From: Cryptomeria japonica
Lineage: Eukaryota; Streptophyta; Pinopsida; Cupressales; Cupressaceae
Length of the DNA stretch: 64,000 nt
Direction: 5' to 3'
NCBI RefSeq assembly: GCF_030272615.1
Contig: NC_081413.1
Location: 333,104,302-333,168,301, forward strand
The notes under the pieces were generated by a model, which was not told the origin of the DNA, did no database searches, and saw only the letters and a list, made by a program, of their open reading frames with translations. Positions 11,399 to 22,379 of the stretch are shown here, piece after piece (the first letter of the stretch is position 1; each line of letters starts with the position of its first letter). Both the position numbers and the translations under genes were made by a program.

Positions 11399-11423
11399 AA
11401 GTAAAAGACTTGTTGGACTGTGT

Positions 11424-12238
11424 ATGACTCTATATACTGGTGAATTAGTAGGGGAGAGCATAATGGTTACTAATGCAGAGCTGGCTAGAGAAGTAGAAGA
11501 GAAGAAGGAGAAAAATAGACTCCTTGAAGAAGCTATGAGTGCAATGAGGGATAAACAGCAGGAAGTGGTGGATCAGAGGACACAAGGACCTTGGGATGAA
11601 GACACCAAGGGTAAAGGCAAGAAGACTATAGACATAGATGACATCATCCCTAAACCAGATCCCTTGTTAAATTAAGAGCCATTTGTAAAGGCTATCAAGG
11701 CTTTGAACACCAAGGCTTTTGAAGGATTGAGTGTGAAGGGGTGACAGAGGCTCAAAAGGTTAAAGTTGCCAAGTCAAGATTAAGGGGAGCAACTTTGACA
11801 TGGTGGAAGTACCTGCAAGAAGAAAGAGTTAGTATGGGAAAGCTACCTATTGCAAATTGGAAAGCTATGGTGGGTAAGATTAAGGAGAACTACTTACCAG
11901 AGGATTATGAAGTCCAACTTCATAAGAAGAGACAAGGATTGAAGCGGAAGGATCTTGATGTGGCCTCCTACACAGAGGAGTTTCAAAAGCTATGTCTTAG
12001 ATCTAAAGTCCAAGAAGATGAATCCATTAAGGTGGCTAGGTATCTAAGTGGCCAAAAGTGGAATATTCAAGAGGAGATAAGCCTATGGACTCCTACTACA
12101 ATCCAGAAGTATCATCAGCTTGCTGCCAAGGTAGAAGAGAGGAACAAAAGGAAAGGAGACTCCAATAGCAGGGGTAGAGGCAGAAGTAGAGATCAAGTGA
12201 ACCACCGAGGTGGTTACCAAAGCAAGTCAAATGAGTAG
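11424..12238 (+). pseudogene. Chromovirus gag (broken)
   Basis: The first frame (11424-11675, 83 codons) encodes a charged helical N-terminus ending in DDIIPKPDPLLN and then a TAA. The capsid part continues in another frame from 11741 with VTEAQKVKVAKSRLRGATLTWW, WKAMVGKIKENYLPEDYE, and a Q/R-rich tail, a classic retrotransposon gag core. At about 11727 the text jumps from KAFEGL to ECEGVTEAQK, so a segment of gag seems deleted and the frame shifted there. The capsid frame ends at a TAG (12236-12238), after which the same frame continues to the zinc knuckle. Capsid assembly is therefore unlikely. Confidence 0.85.
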
Positions 12239-14488
12239 AGGAATCAAGGCAAGGCCAAACTAACTGATCATGGCAATGAAACCAATCCTAGAGGAAGAGG
12301 TGCACAAGGTGGACAAAATAGGGGCAGAGGTACCGACAAAGGTAACTCCTACTTTGCAACAATGAAGTCTTACAATTGTGGACAACTGGGACACTCAGCA
12401 TATAGATGCCCTGACAAGCCTACATCATCAAATAGAGGAAAGAGGGTTGCTTATGCACATGAAGACTCTTCAAGCAGCAAGACACCTGAGGTGGACCATA
12501 TTGAATCAGAGATTGGAGAAAATCTGATGTTCAATAGGGTCTTGATAAGACAGCCAGTCAAGAATGAACCTAAGCATAGGAGAGCATTGTTTAGGGTGAG
12601 ATGCAAGATTCTTGGTAAAGTATGCAAGGTGATAGTTGATTCAGGCTCACCTGACAATATCATATCAGAAGAGGTAGTTAGGAAGTTGAAACTCATAAGG
12701 ATACCCCACACTAACCCATACAAGGTGACATGGTTGAATCATGAGCAGAGTGTGTTAGTCAATAAACAGACTTGGGTAGAGTTTTCTATTGGAGGATACA
12801 AGGATAAGATCCTTTGTGATGTGTTACCCATGGATGCTTGTCATCTATTGCTAGGAAGACCCTAGCAATTTGATAGGAAGGTGATCTATGATGGAGAGGA
12901 GAACTCCATTTCCTTTAAGAAGGACAACAAGACCTTCAAGATTCAGTCTTTGACAGAGAATGAAGAGGGAACTTCAAAGACACCTAGTGTCTTAATGGCT
13001 ACCGGTAAAGAGTTCTTAAACTTGCTACATGAGGAGGAGATAGTGAAGTGTGCCATCTTTGTGAAACCAAAGGAGGAAGAAGACAAGTTGCAGGTAGAAG
13101 TACCTAAGGAGGTGAAGCAAATGTTGCAAGAGTATAAGGACATAGTGAGTGATGGAACACCTGCAACACTCCCACCAAGAAGGTCTATAAGCCATCAAAT
13201 AGACTTTGTTCCCGGTGAATCCTTACCTATCAAGGCTGCATATAAGATCACACCTAATCAGAATAAGGAGGTAACAAGGCAAGTGCAGGAGTTATTGGAA
13301 CAAGGACTAATTAAGAAGAGCATCAGCCCATGTGCAGTCCCGGTAGTGCTAGCATCAAAAAAAGGAGGTAAGTGGAGACTTTGCACTGACTCAAGAGAAA
13401 TTAATAGGATTACCATAAGGTATAGGTTTACTATTCCTAGAATAGAGGATCTAATGGACTATTTAGGAGGGGCTATGTATTTTACCAAGCTAGACCTTAA
13501 AAGTGGTTATCACCAGACAAGCATTAAGGAGGGTGATGAGTGGAATATTGCTTTCAAGACCACAGAAGGATTGTATGAATGGCTTGTGATGCCATTTGGA
13601 CTCACCAATGCTCCAAGAACCTTCATGAGGTTGATGAATGAAGTGTTGAAGGATTTCACGGGCAAATTTGTGGTGGTGTACCTAGATGACATTCTCATCT
13701 ATAGTAGAACCAAAGAAGAGCACCTTGCGCATTTGAGGTTAGTCTTAGAGAGGTTGCATGAGGAGAAGCTATCCATCAACCTAGAGAAGTGTGACTTCTT
13801 GAAGCAAGAGCTGGTTTACTTAGGATTTGTGGTGTCTAAAGGAACCTCTAAGATGGATCCAAGCAAAGTGGAGGCAATCTTGAATTGGCCTGCACCTAAA
13901 ACAGGGACTGAAGTTAGAAGTTTCCATGGATTAGCCCAATTCTATAGGAAGTTTGTGAGGGATTTTAGTGGTATATGTGCACCAGTCCTTGACACCATTA
14001 AAGGAGGTCTTAAAACCAAGTTTAAATGGATTGAGAAGGCTAACAAAGCATTTCAATTATTAAAGCAAGAAGTAGCCACAAAACCTATCCTTCTCCTACC
14101 TACGTTTGATAAGCTATTCACTTTGGAGTGTGATGCAAGTGGAATTGCAGTAGGTGGTGTATTGAGTCAAGAGGGAAGACCTGTGGCATTTTTCAGTGAG
14201 AAGCTTAATGAAACAAAGAAGAAGTACTCAGCCTATGACCTAGAGTTGTATGCATTAGTGCGGTCACTAAAGAAATGGAGGCATTACCTACTCCCAAAAG
14301 AATTTGTAGTGTTCATAGACAATCAGGCATTGAGTTACATCAACACTCAAGAGAAGCTAAGAAATAGACATCTGAAATGGATGGAATACCTCCAATCCTT
14401 CACCTTCACCATCAAGCATAAGAAGGGGCAACTTAACAAGGTGGTAGATGCATTAAGCAGGAATTTGTTGACTGTTCAAGAGTTATAG
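12239..14488 (+). pseudogene. Chromovirus zinc knuckle, protease, RT and RNase H
   Basis: In frame with the gag core. SYNCGQLGHSAYRC at 12368 is a CCHC knuckle whose first Cys is Ser. The aspartic protease follows with VIVDSGSPDNIIS near 12635 and a closing LLLGRP. A TAG at 12863-12865 replaces the usual Trp. The RT then shows KWRLCTDSREINR, FTKLDLKSGYHQ (first Asp), MPFGLTNAPRTF and VVYLDDILIYS. The Ty3 RNase H shows FTLECDASGIAVGG, YSAYDLELYALV, FIDNQALSYI and VVDALSR, so all four acidic residues seem present. The frame stops at TAG 14486-14488 and TAG 14492-14494, then resumes as integrase. Confidence 0.93.
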
Positions 14489-14494
14489 TTGTAG

Positions 14495-15976
14495 AGCATA
14501 GGCATAGAAGGTTTCAAAGACCTCTATGAAGGAGATGAAGACTTCTCATCAGCTTACAAGATTTGCAAAGAGTTTGAGAACCATTTCCATGGGGAGTATG
14601 CAGATTACACTCTCCAAAATAGTATCTTGTTCAAAGGTAACCAGTTGTGTGTACCTAGAGGATCTATGAGGGAGAACCTCATCCAAGAGAAACATAATGG
14701 TAGTTTGAGTGGACACTTTGGGATTAATAAAACCTTGGATTTAGTACAGAGGTACTACTATTGGCCAAATTTGCCAAGAGATGTGAAGAGGTATGTAGAG
14801 CAATGTGGTGTATGCCAAAGAGAAAAAGGGGGATCAAGCAATGCCAGTCTCTATCAACCATTACCGGTCCCTAATAGACCTTGGGAATGCATAAGCATGG
14901 ACTTTGTAGTAGGACTTCCCAAGACTAAAACAGGTATGGACAACATCTATGTAGTAGTAGATAGATTTTCCAAGATGAGTCATTTCATACCATGTAATAC
15001 TACACATGATGCTAGCTATGTTGCACATCTCTTCTTCAAAGAGATTGTTAGGATTCATGGACTCCCTTTAAGCATTGTTTCAAATAGGGATAGCAAGTTC
15101 ATGGGTCATTTTTGGTAAACATTATGGAGGAGACTAGGAACTAGCTTGTCATTTAGCTCAGCTTACCATCCACAAATAGATGGTCAAATTGAAGTCATCA
15201 ATAAAGTGTTAGGCAATTTGTTGAGGTGTCTAACTAAGGAGTATGGTCAAACATGGGACCTTATCATTCCTCAAGCAGAGTATGCATATAATGACAGTGT
15301 AAATAGAACCACTGGTAGAAGCCCTTTTGAGGTTGTATATGGCAGACATCCAAGGGGAGTATGTGAGTTGAGAGACCTTGGTACTTTGGAGATGAAGAGT
15401 GGGCAAGTAGAGGAATTCACTCAAACCATCAAGGAAGTTCAAGAGCAAGTTAAGAAGGCCATCCTTGAATCCACTCAAAAACTGAAAGCCAAAGTGGATG
15501 AGAAAAGGAGAGAAGTTCAGTTCAAGGTGGGTGACTATGTGATGGTCCATTTGAGAAAATCTAGGATGCAAAGTGGTAAGCCTACCAAACTGCAGATGAA
15601 GAGGGTAGGACCTTGTTAAATTATGGCAAAATATGGTGAGAATGCCTATAAGGTGGATTTACCTTCAGACTTATCCATTTCACTAGTCTTCAATGTTGCT
15701 GATCTAGTAATGTACAAGGGAGAGATAGCAGAGCAAACTGAGAACCAAGCCAAGGTGTTACAAGACTTGGATGTAAACACCTTACCTCAAGTGAAGAAGC
15801 CTAAAGCAGAGGAGATATTGGAATCAAGGGTGAAGAAGTCTACTAGACACCAGGTCTACATGGAGCACTTAGTGAAATGGGCAGATCAACCAGTATCTGA
15901 AGCTACATGGGTGGAGGAGAGCAGGTTCAAGACACTTGGAATAGACCCGGCTCTCATCTCTTCTTCTATTTCTTAG
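14495..15976 (+). pseudogene. Chromovirus integrase with C-terminal chromodomain
   Basis: Same frame as the RT. The HHCC zinc finger (HNGSLSGHFG ... YVEQCGVCQREKG) lies at about 14694-14829. The catalytic core follows: SMDFVVGLPKT (first Asp), SNRDSKFMGHF (second Asp), a TAA at 15116, then AYHPQIDGQIEVIN with the catalytic Glu. A second TAA stands at 15617-15619. The C-terminus from 15840 reads YMEHLVKWADQPVSEATWVEE, a chromodomain of the chromovirus type, known in that family to guide insertion to chromatin marks. The frame ends at 15976. The DDE triad is intact, so inactivation rests on the two stops. Confidence 0.93.
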
Positions 15977-15984
15977 TTGTGTGT

Positions 15985-15996
15985 AGAGGGGGAGTA
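15985..15996 (+). other. Chromovirus polypurine tract
   Basis: AGAGGGGGAGTA directly precedes the 3' LTR start TGGTGCAAG. Confidence 0.85.
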
Positions 15997-17585
15997 TGGT
16001 GCAAGATAACCCTTTCAATCTCTCCCTCCTTCTTGTTTTGTTGGTGTTATGCTTCTTATGAAGCCATTGTACATGAATAAGAGCCATGAGCTCATGTGTG
16101 CTAGACTAGGTCCTAGTTTTAGGTCCTTAGTATTTTTTGTGATTTCTTGTGCAGGAGAGGTTGAGTGTGCCTAGAATGTGTGTTAGGCCTTATTGGCATG
16201 TTTATGTCCTTAGGATAGCCCAAAATAGGCTTAGGAGTCATGAAAAGCAACAATGGCAAAGTTGCTCAAAAGATGCAAAAGTTGCATGACAACTTTTAAA
16301 AGTTGTCAAGCAACTTTTCCACCCAAAATGGTCATAGACCCTTGTTGTGCATGGAGAGCCCTAATTTTGGAACACTGACTAAGGTATGGGTAGTATAATT
16401 ATTTTCAAACCCTAAATTAATGGGTTGGATGTCAGACATTGTATGGCCCAAGGAAGAAAAGCTTGACTGTGACTGTTTTTGGGTTACCAGTCAGTTTGAA
16501 TGAAGTTACCAAGCAAACTAATGGATTGATTTGCAAGAAAACCTGTGTGAAATGTCTTCTTTGGTGTATATATCTTCATTGTGAGTGATTAGATTAGCTT
16601 TGTGTTTACCGATTGAGTGTGTTTGTAAATAGTTTGTAAATTGCAGTCTTACTGTCCAGTTTTGGACCGGTTTGTGAAAATGAAGTCTTAACTCCATTCC
16701 CCATTGTGGAACCACCATGAAACCATGGGGAATGGATGTGAAGACCCTGTACTTTAGTCCCATGCAAGAAGGGCCCTTGGAAATGCAAGGAGGCCAAGCA
16801 AAGACCCACTCCTAGGCGAGACTGGACAGTGCCCGGTTAGAAGAGGTCAATTTGCAGAGGTCTTGGAGAGCAAGGTTGATTAGTGGAGAGTGCATCCTTT
16901 GGAGGAAGTGTAGATGAGTGTGTGAAGCATCATTGGTGTGAAGGAGGAGCCTCCACCAATCTAAACAAGGTGGCTAAAACACAAAACCTTCACTGTGACC
17001 CAGGCAAACCCTAAAAACCCTCACAAAAACCCTTGAAAACCTTAAAATCCACCTAGGATGGTGTACGGACACTTGGAGGCCTAAAAACTAGAAAATCCAT
17101 GAGTCCTTGCCAAATGAATGGTAGTCCATTTTGGGAGTTTGGGTTGTTTGTGCACCATTTTTGAGAGGGAGCCCTAGAAGACTAGTTAGGAGGCCTAATT
17201 GGTCCTAATCCTTGTAGCCCTATTTGAAGGCAAAAACCCAAATTTGTGAAATCGGTAAGGGGTTAGAATCTTGAAACCTCTTGGGGGCACATGAATGGGT
17301 GGAAATACCATGAAATGGACCTGATTCAACCTTACTAAGACCTTGGAAGGTATGGAACAAGCTTAGCCCTTATTAGCCAAAGTAAGGGGTTTTGAGTCTC
17401 ATGAGTAGGTGAGACCTTAGGAGCAGCATTGCGACTCATTGGTGGGTGGATTAGGCAAGGTCAGGGGATTCCTCAAGCAAAAGGGAAGTCATAGAGACCC
17501 TAGGGTGTGTAGAGAACACCAAGTGATCCAAGGAAGGATCCAAGAGCATAGACTAGGCTAGTCTATCGCTAACCCCATCCCATCA
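15997..17585 (+). repeat. Chromovirus 3' LTR
   Basis: Partner of 9797-11383, ending CCCCATCCCATCA and followed by the target duplication GATAA (17586-17590). It carries the same 42-bp palindrome at 16277-16318. Confidence 0.93.
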
Positions 17586-19062
17586 GATAACTTCATCACT
17601 TCTTGAATCAAAACTTTCTAATCCATCTTAATCTTTTTTGATGAAGCAATTGCTACCAAACACCTTGAAATACTTGACTGATGGTTTCCTATCATACCAT
17701 AACTCATAAGGTGTCATTTTGTTGTTCACTCTCAATTGAATTCTATTAATTTGTATATAATAGTATGTACTGCTTCTTTCCAATATACATCAGGTCAATT
17801 ATCTTTATTCAACATTGTCCTTGTCATCTCCTTGACTATTTTGTTATTCCTTTATAGAACACCATTTTGTTGTGGTGTCCTAGGGGCTGGTATTGTCTTC
17901 TAATTCCATGTCTCTAACAATAATCTTCAAACTCATTTGATGTGAACTCACCTCCACAGTCTGATCTCAAACATTTCAACTTGTATCCACTTTTCTTCTC
18001 AACCATCTTAAAGATTTTGAATCTTCCATAGGCTTGAGACTTGTCTTGCAGGAAGGTGACCCATCTTGTCCTAGAGAAATCATCTATGAGCAACATAAAG
18101 TATCTTTCTCCATTTAGGGATCTTGTTCTTGTAGGCCCACACAAATAAGTATGCACAATCTCAAGAGGTCTTGTAGTTGAGTACTCCTTTGTCTTGAAAC
18201 TCTCTTTAGTTTGTTTTCCTCTTTGACAATCATCACAAAAAGTTCTTGCTGGTTTGATAATCTGAGGTATTTGCCTAACATACCCTCTCTTTCTCACTTT
18301 AACAAGATTATCAAAATTAATGTGATCAAGTCTTCTATGCCACATCCAACTTTCATCAACCTGTCCCATCATACATTGGGACTCAAAGCATTCTTTCAAG
18401 TTGTACACATTTCCATATGTCCTTTTGCCTTTGGCAACAAGTTTGCTAGTGCTTTCCTTTCTAATTTCACATCCTTTTGAATCAAATGTAAAATTATAAC
18501 CTTTGTCACACATTTGACTCACACTGAGAAAATTGTGTTCTAGACCTTCCACATAATATAGATCATGAGCTTTCAATTTACCATCAATATTGAGAGTACC
18601 TTTGCCTTTTATTTTGATTAAAGAGTTGTCTCCAAACCTCACTGAGCCACCATTCCAATCTTCAAACTTAATAAATTTATTCTTATCACCAATCATGTGG
18701 TTGGAGCAGCCACTGTCTACTACCCATAAGTTTTTCCTTTCAGCATGCAGGGCAGTTTGAACAATCAAACTTGAATCGGCCTTATCTTTATCCTTTTCTG
18801 CCCAAACTTGTTTGGTTTCTTTCTTCTTTTTTGTTGTCCCATTTTGTTCTGATTTTGCATTAAGTTCAGTTGTTGACATTGTCTTCTTTTTCTTATTTGT
18901 CCTAACCTTACAATGTTTTGCAATGTGGCCCAAGTTTTGACAATGATAGCATTTTACATTTACATTGAATGATGAGTTTGAAAATCTATTGTAGGACTGA
19001 GATACAATTCTCCTACATTCATCTCTTATGACCATATTCATTACAATGATAACAAACAACAT
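17586..19062 (-). pseudogene. Copia zinc knuckles, protease and integrase
   Basis: Read downward from 19062: two CCHC motifs, CYHCNEYGH (19054-19028, frameshifted before its last Cys) and CYHCQNLGHIAKHC (18951-18910). Then come the protease LWVVDSGCSNHMIG near 18720, the GAG-pre-integrase finger WMWHRRLDHI ... FCDDCQRGK (about 18350-18220), and the integrase core. The first catalytic Asp is lost: HTYLCGPT in place of HTDLCGPT, near 18145. The second is kept (LRSDCGGEF). The Glu codon after TPQQNGVL is a TAA near 17852. The open frame itself ends at 17914. Below it the frame shifts repeatedly but remains recognisable to the chromovirus junction (KFDSRSDEVI). Confidence 0.9.
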
Positions 19063-20440
19063 TCATATCCCTAAGAGAAGTAAATTAATTTCTACTTTCA
19101 AAACTAGGAGGAGACCTATGCATAAGCCTATATTTTTCAATTCTATGACCATAAGTATTACATTTATAATAGTAGCCATGGAACTAAGGTACATACCAAT
19201 CATTATTGAAGTTGTTTCTCATTTGTCTCTTTGGAGAAACATAGTTCAATCTTCTTGAGCTCACCCTTCATGTATCCTTGACCTTTGTGAAGCCTCCATT
19301 ATCAACATTGGCTTTTCTTTCAGGATCAACATGTTGGTTCCTTGACCGATTCTTTATAGAAGCAACATATGTCTTCTTCTCATTGGGTTTTCTAACTATG
19401 AAGGTTTGTTTGACTTCACTTTCACTTGAAGAGGAGAAGAGTATCTCCTTGTCTGATGAATCTTTACTGTTGAAATATTGAACAACCTCAAATCCAATGC
19501 CCTCTATGACTTTGGAGTGCTTTTGTTTTCTCAACATTTTATCCAAAGCATCAGTGTTGCCCTCATACTTGATTCTCACCTTGAGTTCATCTTTTCACTT
19601 TTCAAGTTCCTTTCTGAGATTCACAATTTCTTTCTCCATCTTTTGATATTCTCTCTCTCTCTTTTATTTTTTCTAAATCTAATTTATTCACTTCATACAT
19701 TCTTCTGGCTTCATCCAATTGAGTAGTTAAGGAAACAATATTGCTATTTGATTCTTCAATATTCTTGTTTAGTAAGTCATGCTCCCTTATGATAGACTTC
19801 TTGTATTTCTTGGACTCTTTTCTTAATTTGTTGAGTTCTTCAAGAGCACAAACCAATTCTCCTTCAAGGTCAACCATAGAATCTGCATCTTCTTCCTCAC
19901 TGTCATCTATATTTTCAGATTGACCATCACTATGCTTCTCAATAAGGATCTCTTGAGCCATGAATACATTAGTTTATTTTTCATCTTCACTGTATTCCTC
20001 AACCGACTCACTTTCATCATTAGAGACATCACTATCAATTGAGTAAAAAACCACCTTCTTTTAAAAATTTCTTCTTCTTGATTTGTAAAACCTTTTACCC
20101 TTATCCTTCACATCTTCCACATAATTATCTTCCTTTTTCTTATAGGGAAACTTAGCAGAAAAATGTCCTATTTTACCACAACCAAAGCATTTGAAAGGTA
20201 TCTTTCCTCTATATTTTCCTAATCCTTTCTTTAACTTTCTAACAAAGTTAGCTTCAGAGTCATTTTCATCTTCATTTGTAGCTTGTTCTTTTCCTTTCTA
20301 TCTAGTATTAAAGGCAACTTCTCTCTTTCAAGGTTCAACACTTATTGTTCTCATCTCATAGCACTAATACATTTGGTCTATAATTCCAATGGAGGTTTCT
20401 GACAGAGAAGGTATATTGTGACCAAATTTGATTTTTTTTT
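19063..20440 (-). pseudogene. Copia gag, truncated at its N-terminus
   Basis: From about 20420 the minus strand reads IPSLSETSIGIIDQMY-stop-CYEMRTISVEP, a gag stretch, then CFGCGKIGHFSAKF (20189-20148), a zinc knuckle with its last Cys changed to Phe. An acidic, Ser-rich and coiled-coil part follows (19961-19602; VDLEGELVCALEELNKLR). Next is DALDKMLRKQKHSKVIEGIG (19579 on) and a degraded knuckle YYKCNTYGHRIEKY (about 19171-19127). The N-terminal 300 or so residues of a usual gag are missing above 20440, where unrelated sequence begins. Stops and frame changes occur throughout. Confidence 0.8.
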
Positions 20441-20689
20441 GAAAAAATGCCCGACTTCGTTGGAATTCCTACAGTAATTTCACATTTCGTTTCCATGAAG
20501 AAGGCATTAGAAATGAAATTTGTATTTTTTAAAAGTTCCCGTGTTTGTCGAAATTTTGACGACAATGGGCATTACTTTAAAAAAAAAGGAAAAAAGAGGG
20601 CAAGTCATTTTTGTATTCAATCCCGTGCAGGCTTCTGCATTGAGCTCAACCCCTAGCAAGATCAAACAATGCACTCACCATTCGAGGTA
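20441..20689. other. Short unassigned block at the copia break
   Basis: Sequence between the end of copia gag homology and the repeat tract at 20690. It contains A runs and a plus-strand frame of 69 codons (20447-20656) without recognisable features. It may be a fragment of another insertion that removed the copia 5' end. Confidence 0.3.
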
Positions 20690-20920
20690 GAATCTTCACC
20701 TTCATTTTGGATTTGGATAATATGAGGAATTGATGAACTTCACCTTCATTTCAGATTTGCATAATATGAGGAATTGTTTAATCTTCACCTTCATTCATTG
20801 AATCTTCGCATTTGCATAATATTAGCACGAGGAATTTCAGATTTGCATAATATTTGCATGAGGAATTTCAGATTTGCATAATGTTTGGATGAGGAATTTC
20901 GGAATTTCAAATTTGAATCT
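20690..20920. repeat. Short tandem repeats of ATTTCAGATTTGCATAAT type
   Basis: Variants of AATTTCAGATTTGCATAATATTTGCATGAGG, about 31 bases each, recur between 20740 and 20910. They mix with copies of the longer phrase AATCTTCACCTTCATT (20689, 20735, 20782). Unit boundaries are irregular. Confidence 0.7.
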
Positions 20921-20939
20921 TTACCATGATAGGGGAAAG

Positions 20940-21780
20940 AGGTTACAATAGGTTTCCGTAGAAGCCATCTCCTCTAGGCCCAAGGGCAGTACGCTTTGTA
21001 GCCCTTTGCCCACACAAAACCATCACTGTACCACTCTTGCAAGCCTACTTCCCTTCTACCATGGTTGGAAGTACTCAAAAAGTATGAAAGATTCTAGTAT
21101 CAAACATATACTTAGCATAAAATAAATAAGTTGCGAAATTTCACAAATTAGAGGGTGAACCCTGGTAACAATAGACTACTTGGAAATGAGACCTTGTGGT
21201 TTGATCTCGAGATGCTTCCCCAAAAAGATTAGATCGATACTACTGGGTAATAACGGAACCACCAACAATGTATTTCTCAATGATTAGTGTGTAGAAGTAT
21301 ATTCATTAATCCAACATCCATTCTATTATATACAAAGGAATTCATACCAAATAGTATTAATTAATCAATCTATTTTATATTTAGTGCCTTATCAAGTATT
21401 AAGTGCTTGGTTTGATGATCTTCTAACTATTGGGAGTGCACTAATTATATCTCTTCATTGGGTACAGAAGTGGTGACCACTCAATAAGGGGTGATTGTTG
21501 GAGTGGTGCCATCCCCTCCTAAACCATGATGTCTCCTCCTAACAACTGGCATGCCTCTTCATATTATTACACACTCTTAATATGTTATCACTCTTAAATA
21601 TTCACCATCGCTAGAGATTGATGGTGAGGGTTGATATTTATTATCTTTAATCCATATAAGCTTGACTATAGTAAATCAATGATTTCCTCCATGAAATTGT
21701 TAAGTCTTACCGTGTAAGACAATTTCATCATTTGGACCTTCCATGAAGAAATGTTAGTTGTTCAAATTGGGGGCATCACA
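20940..21780 (-). repeat. Gypsy-type LTR, minus strand (far end unresolved)
   Basis: On the minus strand TGTGATGCCCCCAATTTG begins at 21780, right after a purine tract. TGTRATGCCC is also how the LARD LTRs at 45252 and 53844 begin, and is common for plant gypsy LTRs. A perfect GTCTTAC-ACG-GTAAGAC hairpin lies near 21706-21722. The other LTR end, a partner LTR and target duplications were not found, so this may be a solo or truncated LTR. The lower limit is approximate. Confidence 0.55.
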
Positions 21781-21830
21781 GTCCTCCCCTCCCAAATTTG
21801 CTTGTCCTCAAGCAACTTTAGGTTTAGATG
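21781..21830 (-). pseudogene. Gypsy 3' end with polypurine tract
   Basis: The minus strand reads CTTGAGGACAAGCAAATTTG then GGGAGGGGAGGAC and the LTR start. The LRTSKFGRGG-like coding end directly before the tract is the usual close of a plant gypsy polyprotein. Sequence above 21830 loses coding character, so only this stub remains. Confidence 0.55.
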
Positions 21831-22379
21831 ATCAAATATATCAGCCCCCTCCCAAGGTTTGTAATATTAAGACAAGTTTTTTCTCATCAATTGTAATCAT
21901 GAGACAAAATAAGGGCAAACTTTCCATATATTGTCTAGAAGCATGCCACACATCTATGACCTTAAACATAATGTTCTCTTTTGAATAAATTCTTGTTTCT
22001 TTTTATTCTCTTAGTTGTTAAGCATCATTCTTGAAAATACATTAAGCATGAACCAAGTATGATGTATACACATGCCAATATATGTACTATTATTAGATCC
22101 TTCTTATTTAGTAGAATGCATTCACTCTTTACTTAAAGATGAAACCTTGAGGTTCTATGAAGAGGTTTCTTCTGTCATATTTATGAGGGTGTTGTCTTTA
22201 TCCACCTTCTTTGGCTTTGTTCAGCTATCCTGATAGGAGTCAAATGGCTATCCCAATGAGGCGGAAATTCTTTCCCAGCTAGTTGTATCATAGTTCTGAT
22301 GTATAATTTCAAGGTCCCTAACTTCTTCATCCCTTCTCTTTTCATATTGATGTTCCTTGCACTACTTGTTTTGAAAATC
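21831..22379. other. No assignable gene
   Basis: A minus-strand frame of 66 codons (22381-22181) directly follows the LINE fragment and may be its shifted continuation. I see nothing else of note in this stretch. Confidence 0.35.

Larger units (their letters stand above)
9797..17585 (+). mobile_element. Ty3-gypsy chromovirus, nearly full length
   Basis: Element of 7789 bases with LTRs at 9797-11383 and 15997-17585, a tRNA-iMet primer site, gag-PR-RT-RNase H-INT-chromodomain in one main frame, and a polypurine tract. It sits in the copia integrase region. The flanking five bases are GATAC on the left and GATAA on the right, and the copia frame is restored when one copy is removed, which fixes the insertion point. 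From 11741 to 15976 all domains share one reading frame and are interrupted only by nonsense codons. LTR differences by eye are several percent, so it is younger than the copia host and older than the LARD at 45252. Confidence 0.93.
1641..20440 (-). mobile_element. Degenerate Ty1-copia retrotransposon split by two insertions
   Basis: Minus-strand pieces read in the copia order: gag with zinc knuckles (20440-18900), protease, integrase (to 17586), then integrase end, RT and RNase H (9796-8397), then the RNase H end (2900-2418), a polypurine tract (2090-2081) and an LTR start (2078). The pieces join exactly across the chromovirus at 9797-17585 and approximately across the TIR element at 2906-8395. 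The layout, with a coiled-coil gag after a zinc knuckle and a long 3' leader before GATGTCAATGCC-AAAGGGGGAGA, resembles SIRE/Maximus-type copia. No 5' LTR or PBS is visible upstream of 20440, so gag is truncated there. The lower limit is a guess. Many stops make the element dead. Confidence 0.85.

Noticed and set aside
20400-20660. Copia 5' LTR or PBS
   Set aside because: No TGGTATCAGAGC on the minus strand and no sequence matching the LTR start at 2078 is seen here.
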